The notes beneath the pieces were generated by a model that had not been told where the DNA came from, did not search any database, and saw only the letters and a program-made list of their open reading frames with translations. The translations under genes were made by a program, and so were the position numbers. From Segnochrobactrum spirostomi (GTDB lineage Bacteria > Pseudomonadota > Alphaproteobacteria > Rhizobiales > Segnochrobactraceae), in NCBI RefSeq assembly GCF_009600605.1, contig NZ_VWNA01000003.1, positions 744,001-808,000 on the forward strand: 64,000 bases of DNA, read 5' to 3'. Positions 55,120 to 63,960 of this stretch are shown here, one piece after another (position 1 is the first letter of the stretch; each line of letters begins with the position of its first letter).

Positions 55120-56075
55120 GCGAACTCCGCCTCTTCGAGGCCAGCCCGCAGTTCCGCCTCGCGGTCCTTGAACCAGGGCGGGAAGACGAGCGTCTTGCCG
55201 ATCTGGCCCGGAGGTTCGTCCCGCGCCCAACCGTCCGGCGTCGTCCAGGCGAGTTCGAAGAGCGCGCCGCCGGGCGAGCGGACATAGCAGGACTTGAAGT
55301 AGTTGCGGTCCTTCTGCTCGGAGATGTCGGTGAAGCCGAGCCCCTCGATGTGGGCGCGGAGCTTCATCTGCGTCTCCTCGTCGCCGGTGTTGAGGGCGAG
55401 GTGATGGATGGTGCCGCCGGCGAGCGTCCAGGTGCCCTGCGCGCTCTCGCGATCGACGATCACCTCGACGCGCTGGATGACGCCGTCGGCATCCGGCACG
55501 CGGTAGACGAGGCCCTCGTGGGTGTCGGCCTCCTTCTGGAGCGGCAGCGCGATCGTAAGGAAATCGTCCATCGCGGTGCGATCGGTCACGGCGACGACGC
55601 CGCCATAGATGCCCTTGATGCCGTGCGCCTTGCCGATGCCGCGCGCTTCGTTGCTGATCGGCTCGCGCGGGTCGGCGTCGCTTTCGACGAGCTCATGCGG
55701 GATGCCGCAGGGGTGGGCGAAGGCCACGCGATCGGCGCCGAAGCGGGTGATCTTCGTGGCCTCGATGCCGAGCGCGTTCAGCCGATCGACCCAGAAGTCC
55801 GCTGCCCCCTTGGGGATCGACTGCATGATCGTGCGGGACTGGTTGGTGCCGCGCCGCCCGAACACCCCCGGCTTCCGGAACGGGAAGGTCGTGATGATGG
55901 TCGAGGCGTCGCCGTTCGGCGAGCCGTAATAGAGATGGTAGACGGGGATCACGCCGTCGAAGAGCACCGTGCGCTTCACCGAGTGAAGGCCGAGCGCCTT
56001 CGTATAGAAGTCGAAATCCTCCTGCGCGCCGTCCGTCGACATCGTCAGGTGATGGTAGCCGCTGATGTTTCCCAT
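55116..56075 (-). CDS. PcpA/LinE-like hydroquinone ring-cleaving dioxygenase (VOC superfamily)
   Basis: A 319-residue Fe(II) extradiol-type enzyme. Long stretches match PcpA as I recall it (KRTVLFDGVIPVYHLY, TTFPFRKPG, TNQS, IPKGAADFW). The PcpA iron ligands H11, H227 and E276 align at a constant offset of two with H9, H225 and E274 here. PcpA cleaves 2,6-dichlorohydroquinone to chloromaleylacetate; LinE cleaves chlorohydroquinone. The product would feed maleylacetate reductase two genes downstream. MhqO-like quinone detoxification is the main alternative. Confidence 0.88.
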   Translation of the reverse strand: MGNISGYHHLTMSTDGAQEDFDFYTKALGLHSVKRTVLFDGVIPVYHLYYGSPNGDASTIITTFPFRKPGVFGRRGTNQSRTIMQSIPKGAADFWVDRLNALGIEATKITRFGADRVAFAHPCGIPHELVESDADPREPISNEARGIGKAHGIKGIYGGVVAVTDRTAMDDFLTIALPLQKEADTHEGLVYRVPDADGVIQRVEVIVDRESAQGTWTLAGGTIHHLALNTGDEETQMKLRAHIEGLGFTDISEQKDRNYFKSCYVRSPGGALFELAWTTPDGWARDEPPGQIGKTLVFPPWFKDREAELRAGLEEAEFA

Positions 56076-56078
56076 GGC

Positions 56079-56987
56079 TTATTTCCTCCCGAACGTCTTG
56101 TTTTGATTGACCCCTGAGGGGCAGAGAACGAAGTCGAGATCGAGCGCGTAGGTCCGCTTGCCGCCGTTCGCCGAGGTCGGCCGAAAATCGGCGATCAGTT
56201 CGGGCTTCACGCCGAAGATCGCATCACGCCCGATCGCGGGATCGGAGCGGTCGAAGATGTGGGTGGTGAGGGTCTCGAAGCCCTCTCCCGAGATGCGGAA
56301 GTGGATGTGGGCGGGCCGCTCCAGACCGAGGCCGAGCGCCGACATCAACCGCCCGACCGGCCCGTCGGACGGCAGGGTGTAGCCCTTCGGACGCACGCTG
56401 AGAAAATGGAAGCGGCCCTGCGCGTCGCTGCGGAAACGGCCGCGCAGGTTGAACTCCGGCTGGCGGTCGGGCTCCTGGTTCTCGTAGATGCCTTCGGCGT
56501 TCGCCTGCCACACCTCGATCAGCACGCCGGCGGCGGGCGTCCCGTCGAGGGCGCGCACCCGGCCGTCGACCGCGAGCGGCTCGCCCTTCTGATCGCGCGA
56601 GATACTCGCACCGAGCGGCAGGTCCGGCACGTCGGAACGATAGAACGGTCCGGCGAGCGTGTTCGGAGTGGCGCCGGCAGGGCGCGCGTTGTTCTGGTCC
56701 TCGATCAGCGAGGAGACGCCGAGCACGTCGGCGAAAAGCACCCATTCCTGGCGCCGGGCATCCGCGTAATGGCCGACCTCGGTCAAGAAGTCGATCGCCG
56801 AGCGGAACTCGTCGCCGGTCGGGCGCAACTCGGCGATGAGAGCGTGCAGTCCATCGACCGTCGCCCGTGCCGCCATTTCCAAGCGTGAGGGGCCCATCGC
56901 CGTCAGACGACGGGCGAACTCCTCGGCCTGCATCGATGTCGCCCGGGGGATTTGCTCCCTCTCAGGGCCCTCATATTTGCCGTGCAT
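56079..56987 (-). CDS. Intradiol ring-cleavage dioxygenase, hydroxyquinol/catechol 1,2-type (copy 2)
   Basis: A dioxygenase of about 302 residues with Fe ligands Tyr (GIYENQ), Tyr (KGYTLPSDG) and two His (RPAHIHFRI). Its helical N-terminus has LFADVLGVSSLIEDQN, again closer to the hydroxyquinol group. Only moderately similar to copy 1, so the copies may prefer different substitutions. Start uncertain: 56987 has GGGAGG about 11 bp upstream; 56933 is the alternative. It is the first gene of the operon, opposite the LysR gene. Confidence 0.88.
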   Translation of the reverse strand: MHGKYEGPEREQIPRATSMQAEEFARRLTAMGPSRLEMAARATVDGLHALIAELRPTGDEFRSAIDFLTEVGHYADARRQEWVLFADVLGVSSLIEDQNNARPAGATPNTLAGPFYRSDVPDLPLGASISRDQKGEPLAVDGRVRALDGTPAAGVLIEVWQANAEGIYENQEPDRQPEFNLRGRFRSDAQGRFHFLSVRPKGYTLPSDGPVGRLMSALGLGLERPAHIHFRISGEGFETLTTHIFDRSDPAIGRDAIFGVKPELIADFRPTSANGGKRTYALDLDFVLCPSGVNQNKTFGRK

Positions 56988-57053
56988 TGCGGCTGGGCCT
57001 CCCTGCCCTTACCGAAAAGGCTAGCACGGTCCGCCGCTGCGCTTGATGAGTTG

Positions 57054-57065
57054 TTGGTCAGCCAA
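57054..57065. promoter_or_regulatory. TTGG-N4-CCAA inverted repeat, candidate LysR box
   Basis: TTGGTCAGCCAA lies in the divergent gap between the LysR gene and the aromatic operon, 14 bp before the LysR start. Compatible with autoregulation; a second half-site was not identified with confidence. Confidence 0.35.
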
Positions 57066-57079
57066 TATAGCGTTTTGGT

Positions 57080-58030
57080 ATGAAGCTGAACGAGCGCCAC
57101 CTGATGCAGCTCGCCGCCGTGCTCGATGCCGGAGGCGTCTCCGAAGGCGCGGCCATGCTGGGGCTGACCCAGCCGGCCGTGAGCCGTTCGCTCGCGATGC
57201 TCGAGGCCCGCGTCGGCGAGCCCTTGTTCGTGAAAGGCCGCCGGCCCTTGCAGGCCACCCCGCTCGGGGCGCAGCTCGCGTCACAAGGCCGCGCGATCAT
57301 CACCGCCTCCCGCAAGGCGTCCGACGCGGTCCAGGGCTTCATGAAGGGCACCAAAGGCCTGGTGCGCGTGGGCGGCGTGCCCTTCTTCATGGACGCCATG
57401 ATCAGCCGCATGATCGGCGAGTTTCAGAATCTGGAGCCCGAGGTCACGGTCCAGCAGAGCTATCTGAACCTGCCCGAAATGGTCGCCGCCCTCGAAGGCA
57501 ACCAGATCGATCTCGGCATCGTGCCGATCGGCGTGCTCGAGCTCGGGCCGATGTTCGAGTTCACCGAGATCCTGCCCGGCCGCAACATCGTCGCCTGCCG
57601 GCCGGACCACCCGCTCTTGCGCAACCGGCGGCTCCAGGCGAGCGATCTGACGCGGTATCCCTGGGTGGCTCCCCTGCCCGGCTCGCCGCTGATGTCCGAC
57701 CTGCAGATGATCCTGACCAGCATCGGCATGTCGGATCTCAACATTCGCTATTCCGGCGGCTCCTTGATGAGCGTCATCAACTATGTCGCCGAAACCAACG
57801 CCCTCGCGGTGCTGCCCTTTTCGGTCGTGTTCGCGCAGCGCAAGGAAAACCGCGTCACGGTGCTGCCCTACGATATCCCGCAGCCCAACCGCTCGCTCGG
57901 CATCCTGCGCCGTGTCGGCGGCCCCCGCTCGCCGGCTGCCGAACGCTTCGCCGGCCACGTGACGACCGCGTTCGAGAACCTGAAGCACATCATCAAGCGC
58001 CACGAAAACGCGGTCGTGTGGGGCCGCTGA
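57080..58030 (+). CDS. LysR-family transcriptional regulator of the aromatic operon
   Basis: A 316-residue LTTR: N-terminal winged helix (LAAVLDAGGVSEGAAMLGLTQPAVSRSLAMLE) and LysR substrate-binding domain (VRVGGVPFFMDAMISRM). Divergent from the 20-kb catabolic operon, the standard arrangement for its activator; a ring-hydroxylated intermediate or maleylacetate-type compound would be the co-inducer. Confidence 0.92.
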   Translation: MKLNERHLMQLAAVLDAGGVSEGAAMLGLTQPAVSRSLAMLEARVGEPLFVKGRRPLQATPLGAQLASQGRAIITASRKASDAVQGFMKGTKGLVRVGGVPFFMDAMISRMIGEFQNLEPEVTVQQSYLNLPEMVAALEGNQIDLGIVPIGVLELGPMFEFTEILPGRNIVACRPDHPLLRNRRLQASDLTRYPWVAPLPGSPLMSDLQMILTSIGMSDLNIRYSGGSLMSVINYVAETNALAVLPFSVVFAQRKENRVTVLPYDIPQPNRSLGILRRVGGPRSPAAERFAGHVTTAFENLKHIIKRHENAVVWGR

Positions 58031-58062
58031 GGGCACGCGCCGACATTTTCACCCGGACATAA

Positions 58063-58091
58063 TTGACGGGCACATTTCATCCGGGTATTAA
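58063..58091 (+). promoter_or_regulatory. Sigma-70-type promoter for the small two-gene operon
   Basis: TTGACG, exactly 17 bp, then TATTAA. It lies about 110 bp upstream of the first gene, in an AT-richer stretch after the LysR gene. Confidence 0.6.
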
Positions 58092-58199
58092 TCGGACCGC
58101 ACGGAGCGATCGCGGGGCCGCGCGCGACGCCTCCCACGGAGGCTGTCCGTCGCCGGAACGCATCCGTGGACGAGCGCACGATTACCGCCGGGAGGAAAC

Positions 58200-58634
58200 A
58201 TGCCCGCCCCCACCGCCTACCTCGACCCCACTGTCGATGCCGGCAAGCTGTTCGTTGCACGTGCCTTCACGGGCTCGCTCGTGATGCTCAACCTTCTCCG
58301 TTTCAAGGTAACCGCCGATTATTCGAAAACCCCGGAACTTGCGCCCAACAGGCGGATCAGCGGTGCGGAAGCCTTCGACCTCTATATCCGCCACACGCTC
58401 CCCTTCCTGACGGAGAGCGGCGGAGATCTCTTCTTTCTCGGCGCCGGCGGACCCTTCCTGATCGGCCCCGCGGCGGAGCGCTGGGACATGGCGATGCTGG
58501 TGCGGCAGGCGAGCGTCGCATCGTTCCTCGCCTTCGCCCGCGACGACGGCTATCTCGCGGGCCTCGGACACCGCACGGCGGCGTTGGAGGATTCGCGCCT
58601 CCTGCCGCTGAGCGAGACGGCGATCCCATGGTGA
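58200..58634 (+). CDS. DUF1330-like small dimeric alpha/beta-barrel protein
   Basis: A 144-residue protein. MLNLLRFK followed by Y-rich SGAEAFDLYIRH matches the DUF1330/ABM-type ferredoxin-like fold, with LGAGGPFLIG and a C-terminal AFARDDGYLAGL. No catalytic function is established for the family. GGAGGAAAC precedes the ATG. It overlaps the hydrolase gene downstream by 7 bp. Confidence 0.75.
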   Translation: MPAPTAYLDPTVDAGKLFVARAFTGSLVMLNLLRFKVTADYSKTPELAPNRRISGAEAFDLYIRHTLPFLTESGGDLFFLGAGGPFLIGPAAERWDMAMLVRQASVASFLAFARDDGYLAGLGHRTAALEDSRLLPLSETAIPW

Positions 58635-59701
58635 GCGTCTCCAAGGCCAACGGCATCGAGATCGCATGGGACGCGTTCGGCGAGGCGGGCGACGAGGCGG
58701 TCCTCCTGATCGCAGGCCTCGGGACGCAGATGATCCGATGGTCGCGCTCCTTCTGTGAGGCCCTCGCGGCGCGCGGCTACCGCGTCGTCCGCTTCGACAA
58801 TCGGGATTCGGGCGGTTCGACGCATCTCGCCGCCTGCGCTGCGCCCGATTTCGGCGCGCTTGTGTCCGCGCTCGTGGCCGGCCGGCGCCCGGATGTCCCC
58901 TACACGCTCGGCGACATGGCGGCCGACGCCGTCGGTCTGCTCGACGCGCTCGGCATCGCGCGGGCGCACTTCGTCGGGCGATCCATGGGCGGTGTGATCG
59001 CGCAGATCGTGGCGAGCGAATATCCCGACCGGACACTGTCCCTGACCTCCATCATGGCGAGCACGGGCAATCCCGCATTGCCGCAGGCGGACGCCGACAT
59101 CATGGCGATGATGATGCGCCCGGCGCCCGATCCGGCGACCGACCCCGCCGGATATCTGGCGGTAAGGCTCGCCTTCGCACGTCGGATCGCCGGGCGGAGC
59201 CGCCCGTTCGACGAGACGCTCCATCGCGCCCTCCTCCTGGAGGAGCTCCGGCGCAGTCATGATCCTGCGGGCACGGCGCGCCAGATGGCGGCGATGGCGG
59301 TCGCGGGAGACCGGCGCGCAGGCCTGGGCGCCATCACGAGTCCGACGCTCATCATCCACGGCAGCGAAGACCCGCTCATTCCGCCGGCGTGTGGCGAGGA
59401 CACCGCGCGCTCCATCCCGAACGCGACCTATTGGCTGGTCCCGGGTATGGGGCATGACGTCCCTCCAGACCTCGAGGAGAGCTTCGTCGAAGCGATCCGT
59501 CGCGTGGCCAACGCCGGCCCTGAAGGAATTTTGCAGGCGCGGCGAGCGGAGGCCCACCGCGCGGACAACCATCCAATTCGTACCCATACATTCCCTCACG
59601 AAGCCGGACACAGCCGCCGCTTAAGCTCCGATGGATGTGAATCCAGGGCGCGGCGCAGCCGTACGCGGACGCTGGTCTCGCCCAGCCGCGGCCCGCAGTA
59701 G
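58628..59701 (+). CDS. Alpha/beta hydrolase with unusual C-terminal tail
   Basis: A 357-residue protein. The hydrolase fold occupies about residues 1-298: LIAGLGTQMIRW, nucleophile Ser in GRSMGG, Asp in HGSEDPLIP, His in GMGHDVPP. The last 60 residues are Arg/His-rich, lack fold features and have unlike codon use, so the natural stop may have been lost by an indel near 59520. Starts inside the previous gene. Function unknown; resembles TAP-like or haloperoxidase-type hydrolases. Confidence 0.8.
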   Translation: MVSVSKANGIEIAWDAFGEAGDEAVLLIAGLGTQMIRWSRSFCEALAARGYRVVRFDNRDSGGSTHLAACAAPDFGALVSALVAGRRPDVPYTLGDMAADAVGLLDALGIARAHFVGRSMGGVIAQIVASEYPDRTLSLTSIMASTGNPALPQADADIMAMMMRPAPDPATDPAGYLAVRLAFARRIAGRSRPFDETLHRALLLEELRRSHDPAGTARQMAAMAVAGDRRAGLGAITSPTLIIHGSEDPLIPPACGEDTARSIPNATYWLVPGMGHDVPPDLEESFVEAIRRVANAGPEGILQARRAEAHRADNHPIRTHTFPHEAGHSRRLSSDGCESRARRSRTRTLVSPSRGPQ

Positions 59702-59811
59702 GCCTAGCAAGCATTTGGCCCTTCTGAATCATTTCCAAGGACGCGCCACTTGTCGGGACCGCGGACGCGAGCAGGCCGCTCGGGCGTTTTGTCTCAGCCG
59801 ACGGCGTGTTC

Positions 59812-59840
59812 TTGACATCCATACAATACAGGTCAATTTG
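59812..59840 (+). promoter_or_regulatory. Possible cyo promoter
   Basis: A consensus TTGACA, then 17 bp, then the weak AATTTG. TTGAC and GTCAA also form an imperfect long inverted repeat here. It lies 84 bp upstream of cyoA. The -10 is poor, so this is tentative. The rest of the 220-bp gap holds no gene. Confidence 0.3.
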
Positions 59841-59923
59841 TCCGGCTATTGAGGTGGCCGTAGCCATACGCGTTCGCATCGAGCGCATGCACGGGATCCC
59901 TCTCGGTTCGAAAGGAGACCGCC

Positions 59924-60979
59924 TTGCCGACGCCGATCATCGATGCCTCGGGGAAAGGCTCGGACATCGTCTCGCTGCAGGTCCCGCAGCACCGTCTCAC
60001 GGCTCTGCTCCGTCCGCACCGGCGCCCGTCACCGGGGCGGTTGCGGGGCGGCGTCACAATCGCCGAGCGTATCTCCGCCGTCGGGCGCGCCGCCCTGCCG
60101 TTCCTTCTGCTGCCGCTCGCAAGCTGCAATCAGCTTGTGCTGCTCGACCCCAAGGGCGCCATCGGCGAACAGGAGAAGGACCTCATCCTGATCGCGAGCG
60201 GCCTGATGCTGCTCGTCGTCATCCCGGTGATGGTCCTCACGCTGGTGTTCGCGTGGCGCTACCGGGCCGGCAACACGACCGCGCGCTATTCGCCCACTTG
60301 GTCGCACTCGACGAAGATCGAAATCGTCGTCTGGACCATCCCCATCCTCATCGTCGCGACGCTCGCCGTCCTGATCTGGCGAACGACCCACGCGCTCGAC
60401 CCCTACCGGCCGCTCGCCTCCGAGGTTCCACCGATCAATGTCGAGGTCGTCGCGCTCGATTGGAAATGGCTGTTCATCTACCCAGACTACGGGATCGCGA
60501 CGGTCAATTCCCTCACCGTTCCGGTCGGCGCGCCGATCAATTTCCGCCTGACCTCCGCGTCGATGATGAACTCGTTCTTCATCCCGCAGCTCGGCAGCCA
60601 GATCTACGCGATGGCCGGGATGCAGACGAAGCTGCACCTCATCGCCGACGCGCCGGGCACCTATGCCGGCCGCTCCTCGGCGTTCAGCGGTCCGGGCTTC
60701 TCCGACATGCGCTTCGACACGGTCGCCGTCCCGCGGGCCGAGTTCGAGACCTGGGTTCAGAGCGCCCGCACGGCGTTCGCGACGAAGGTCCTCGACGACG
60801 CGACGTACCGCGCCCTCGCGCGGCCCAGCGTCAAGGCGCCGCCGACCCTCTACGGACGCGTGGAGCCAGGCCTCTTCGACGGCATCGCCGATGCTTTCAT
60901 GGCGGGCCGCATGTCGACGCTCGCGTTCAACGAGGCCCTTTGCACGGTCGACGGACCGCTCTCGCGGAGACTCAACTGA
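59924..60979 (+). CDS. cyoA: Cytochrome bo-type quinol oxidase subunit II
   Basis: Subunit of about 351 residues: lipoprotein signal with lipobox LASC (Cys68), two TM helices and a periplasmic cupredoxin domain. The CuA ligands (Cys-x3-Cys, His) are absent ([20 protein letters not shown]), so it takes electrons from quinol, not cytochrome c. The TTG at 59924 has a strong AAAGGAG, but this gives a 46-residue leader before the signal; a TTG at 60041 would give a normal lipoprotein signal. First gene of cyoABCD. Confidence 0.92.
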   Translation: MPTPIIDASGKGSDIVSLQVPQHRLTALLRPHRRPSPGRLRGGVTIAERISAVGRAALPFLLLPLASCNQLVLLDPKGAIGEQEKDLILIASGLMLLVVIPVMVLTLVFAWRYRAGNTTARYSPTWSHSTKIEIVVWTIPILIVATLAVLIWRTTHALDPYRPLASEVPPINVEVVALDWKWLFIYPDYGIATVNSLTVPVGAPINFRLTSASMMNSFFIPQLGSQIYAMAGMQTKLHLIADAPGTYAGRSSAFSGPGFSDMRFDTVAVPRAEFETWVQSARTAFATKVLDDATYRALARPSVKAPPTLYGRVEPGLFDGIADAFMAGRMSTLAFNEALCTVDGPLSRRLN

Positions 60980-62956
60980 TGTTCGGCAAGCTCACGCTCG
61001 ATGCGATCCCCCTGCACGAGCCCATCATCATGGGCACCGGCGTCGTCGTCGCCCTCGGAGGGATCGCCGTCCTGGCTTTGATCACCTATTACCGGCTCTG
61101 GGGCTATCTCTGGTCGGAATGGATCACGAGCGTCGATCACAAGAAGATCGGCGTCCTTTATTTCGGCCTCGGGCTGATCATGCTGCTCCGCGGCTTCGCC
61201 GACGCGATCATGATGCGCGCGCAGCAGGCGATGGCCGCGAACGATGCCGCCGGCTATCTGCCGCCGCACCATTATGATCAGATCTTCACGGCGCACGGCG
61301 TGATCATGATCTTCTTCGTCGCGACGCCGTTCATCCTCGGCCTGATGAACGTCGTGGTGCCGCTCCAGATCGGCGCCCGCGACGTCGCCTTTCCCTTCGT
61401 CAATTCCCTCGGCTTCTGGCTGTCGGCCGTCGGCGCCATCCTGGTCATGGTCTCGATGTGGATCGGCGACTTCGCCGCGACCGGATGGGTCGCCTATCCG
61501 CCCTTGTCCGGCATCGCCTACAGTCCGACGACGGGAGTCGATTATTATATCTGGTCGCTGCAGATCTCGGGGCTCGGGACGACGCTTGCCGGCATCAATT
61601 TCGTCGTCACCATCCTCAAAATGCGGGCGCCGGGCCTCGACATGATGAAGCTGCCGGTCTTCGTCTGGACCGCGCTCATCACCAACATCCTGATCGTGGC
61701 GATCTTCCCCGTTCTGACGGCGACGCTCGCCCTGCTCGCGATGGATCGCTATTTCGACATGCACTTCTTCACCAACGAGCTTGGTGGGAATGCGATGATG
61801 TACATCAACCTGATCTGGATCTGGGGCCACCCGGAAGTCTACGTCCTGATCCTCCCCTGCTTCGGTGTCTATTCGGAGGTGATCGCGACCTTCTCCGGCA
61901 AGCCGTTGTTCGGGTACAAGTCGATGGTGTACGCCACCGCATCGATCGGCGTCTTGTCGTTCTTCGTCTGGTTGCACCACTTCTTCACGATGGGGTCAGG
62001 TGCCAACGTCAACGCTTTCTTCGGCATCATGACGACGATCATCTCGATCCCGACCGGCGTGAAGCTCTTCAACTGGCTGTTCACGATGTACGAGGGCCGC
62101 ATTCGTTTCCATTCGGCGACGCTGTGGACGATCGGCTTCATGTTCACCTTCGTCATCGGCGGCATGACCGGCGTTCTTCTCGCCGTGCCGGGCGCGGACT
62201 TCGTGCTGCACAATTCGCTGTTCCTCGTCGCGCACTTCCACAACGTCATCATCGGAGGCGTCGTCTATGGCTGCCTCGCCGGCATGACGTTCTGGTTCCC
62301 GAAGGTGTTCGGCTTCAAGCTCGACGAATTCTGGGGGAAGGTCGCGTTCTGGCTCTGGCTCGCCGGCTACTGGCTCGCCTTCACCCCGCTTTACGTCCTC
62401 GGCCTGATGGGCATGACGCGGCGGATGAACCATTACGACGTGCCGGATTGGCAGCCCTGGCTGATCGTCGCCCTCATCGGCGCGGTGCTGATCGGGCTCG
62501 GCATTCTCGCGATCCTGATCCAGATCTACGTCAGCGTCCGCGATCGGAACCTCAACCGCGACCTCACCGGCGATCCCTGGGACGCCCGCAGCCTCGAATG
62601 GTCCACCGCCTCGCCGGCGCCGTTCTACAACTTCGCCCACGTCCCCCAACATCACGTCGCTCGAACAGCATTGGGAGGACAAGACGCTCGGCCGGGCTTG
62701 GCGGAAGGCCGATCGCTATGACGACATCCACATGCCGAAGAACACGGCGGCCGGCTTCGTCATCGCAGTCTTCAGCTTCGTCCTCTGCTTCGCCCTCGTC
62801 TGGCACATGTGGGCCGTCGCCGCGATCGGACAGATCGGGATGGTCTGCACCTTCATCGCCCGCACCTACGACCGCGACGTCGATTATTATGTCCCGGCTG
62901 CCGAGGTCGCGCGTATCGAGACGGAGCGCCATGCGCTCCTCGCCAAGGCGCTCTGA
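60979..62956 (+). CDS. cyoB: Cytochrome bo-type quinol oxidase subunit I (one frameshift)
   Basis: Heme-copper oxidase core subunit of about 658 residues. Heme b His in [10 protein letters not shown], CuB His and cross-linked Tyr in GHPEVYV, paired CuB His in WLHHFF, and heme ligands in HFHNVIIGG. The frame changes at the 5-C run 62643-62647; with four C the end aligns to [12 protein letters not shown] and continues into [13 protein letters not shown], the usual CyoB C-terminus. Pumps protons while reducing O2. Overlaps cyoA as TGATG. Confidence 0.93.
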
Positions 62957-62958
62957 TC

Positions 62959-63584
62959 ATGAACATCGCAGTCACCACACCCGCGCTCGACGCCATCGGC
63001 GGTGCGCCCGGGTCTCATGCCGACCATGACGACGGATCCAAGACCATTCTCGGGTTCTGGATCTACCTGATGGGCGATTGCCTGATCTTCGCCTGCCTGT
63101 TCGCGACGTTCGCCGTGCTCGCCGGCAACGTCGCGGGGGACCGAGCGGACGGGAGCTCTTCGACCTGCCCTATGTGGCGATCGAAACGGTACTGCTGCTC
63201 GTCAGCAGCTATACCTTCGGCCTCGCCACGCTCGGCGTTCTGGCGGGGGCGCGCGGGAGAGTGCTCGCCTGGCTCGCCGTCACCTTCCTGCTCGGCGCGG
63301 CGTTCATCGGCCTGGAGGTGCACGAGTTCGCCCTCCTCATCGGCGAAGGCGCAGGTCCGAGCCGCAGCGCCTTTCTCTCCGCCTATTTCACCCTGGTCGG
63401 CACCCACGGTGTCCACGTCGCGGCAGGCCTCGTCTGGCTCGCCGTGATGATGCACCAGGTCTTCCATTTCGGGCTCGACGGGATCGTGCGGCGCCGCCTC
63501 GCCTGCCTCAGCCTGTTCTGGCACTTCCTCGATCTCGTCTGGATCTGCGTTTTCACCTTCGTCTATCTCAGGGGAGCGTTGTGA
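62959..63584 (+). CDS. cyoC: Cytochrome bo-type quinol oxidase subunit III (one frameshift)
   Basis: Membrane subunit of about 208 residues with five helices (FWIYLMGDCLIFACLFATFAV; GTHGVHVAAGLVW). The frame is lost at the 5-G run 63135-63139; a sixth G gives NVAGGPSGRELFDLPYVA, the normal sequence. Starts 2 bp after the cyoB stop. Confidence 0.92.
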
Positions 63585-63958
63585 TGGCCGCCGATCCTCT
63601 TCACCATGACGCGCCGCATCCCGCGGCGCACGGAGGCTTCGGGATCTATAGCGGCGGGTTCGTGCTGTCGCTCATCCTCACGGGCCTTTCCTTCGCGACC
63701 GTCATGAGCGGCGCCGTGCCGAGCGGCATGATGCGCCCGGCGATCACTGCGCTCGCCCTGGTCCAGCTTCTGGTCCAGCTCGTGTTCTTCCTGCATCTCG
63801 GCACCGCGCCGGAGCAGCGCAGCAACATGATGATCTTCTTGCTCACGGTGCTGTTGATCGCGACCGTAGTGGCCGGCTCGCTCTGGGTGATCCACAACGC
63901 GAACCTCAATATGATGCCGACGCAGATGTCGCCGGATCAGGCGCGGGTGAAGAACTAG
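63584..63958 (+). CDS. cyoD: Cytochrome bo-type quinol oxidase subunit IV
   Basis: A 124-residue protein with three TM helices, starting at an ATG that overlaps the cyoC stop (TGATG) with GGGGAG 7 bp upstream. Its small size, position and HLGTAPEQRSNM loop fit CyoD, an assembly or stability subunit. Last recognised gene of the operon in the window. Confidence 0.92.
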   Translation: MAADPLHHDAPHPAAHGGFGIYSGGFVLSLILTGLSFATVMSGAVPSGMMRPAITALALVQLLVQLVFFLHLGTAPEQRSNMMIFLLTVLLIATVVAGSLWVIHNANLNMMPTQMSPDQARVKN

Positions 63959-63960
63959 GC

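Noticed and set aside
387-63139. Calling the seven frameshifted genes pseudogenes
   Set aside because: Each has one indel at a homopolymer and otherwise intact motifs; sequencing error is the simpler cause.
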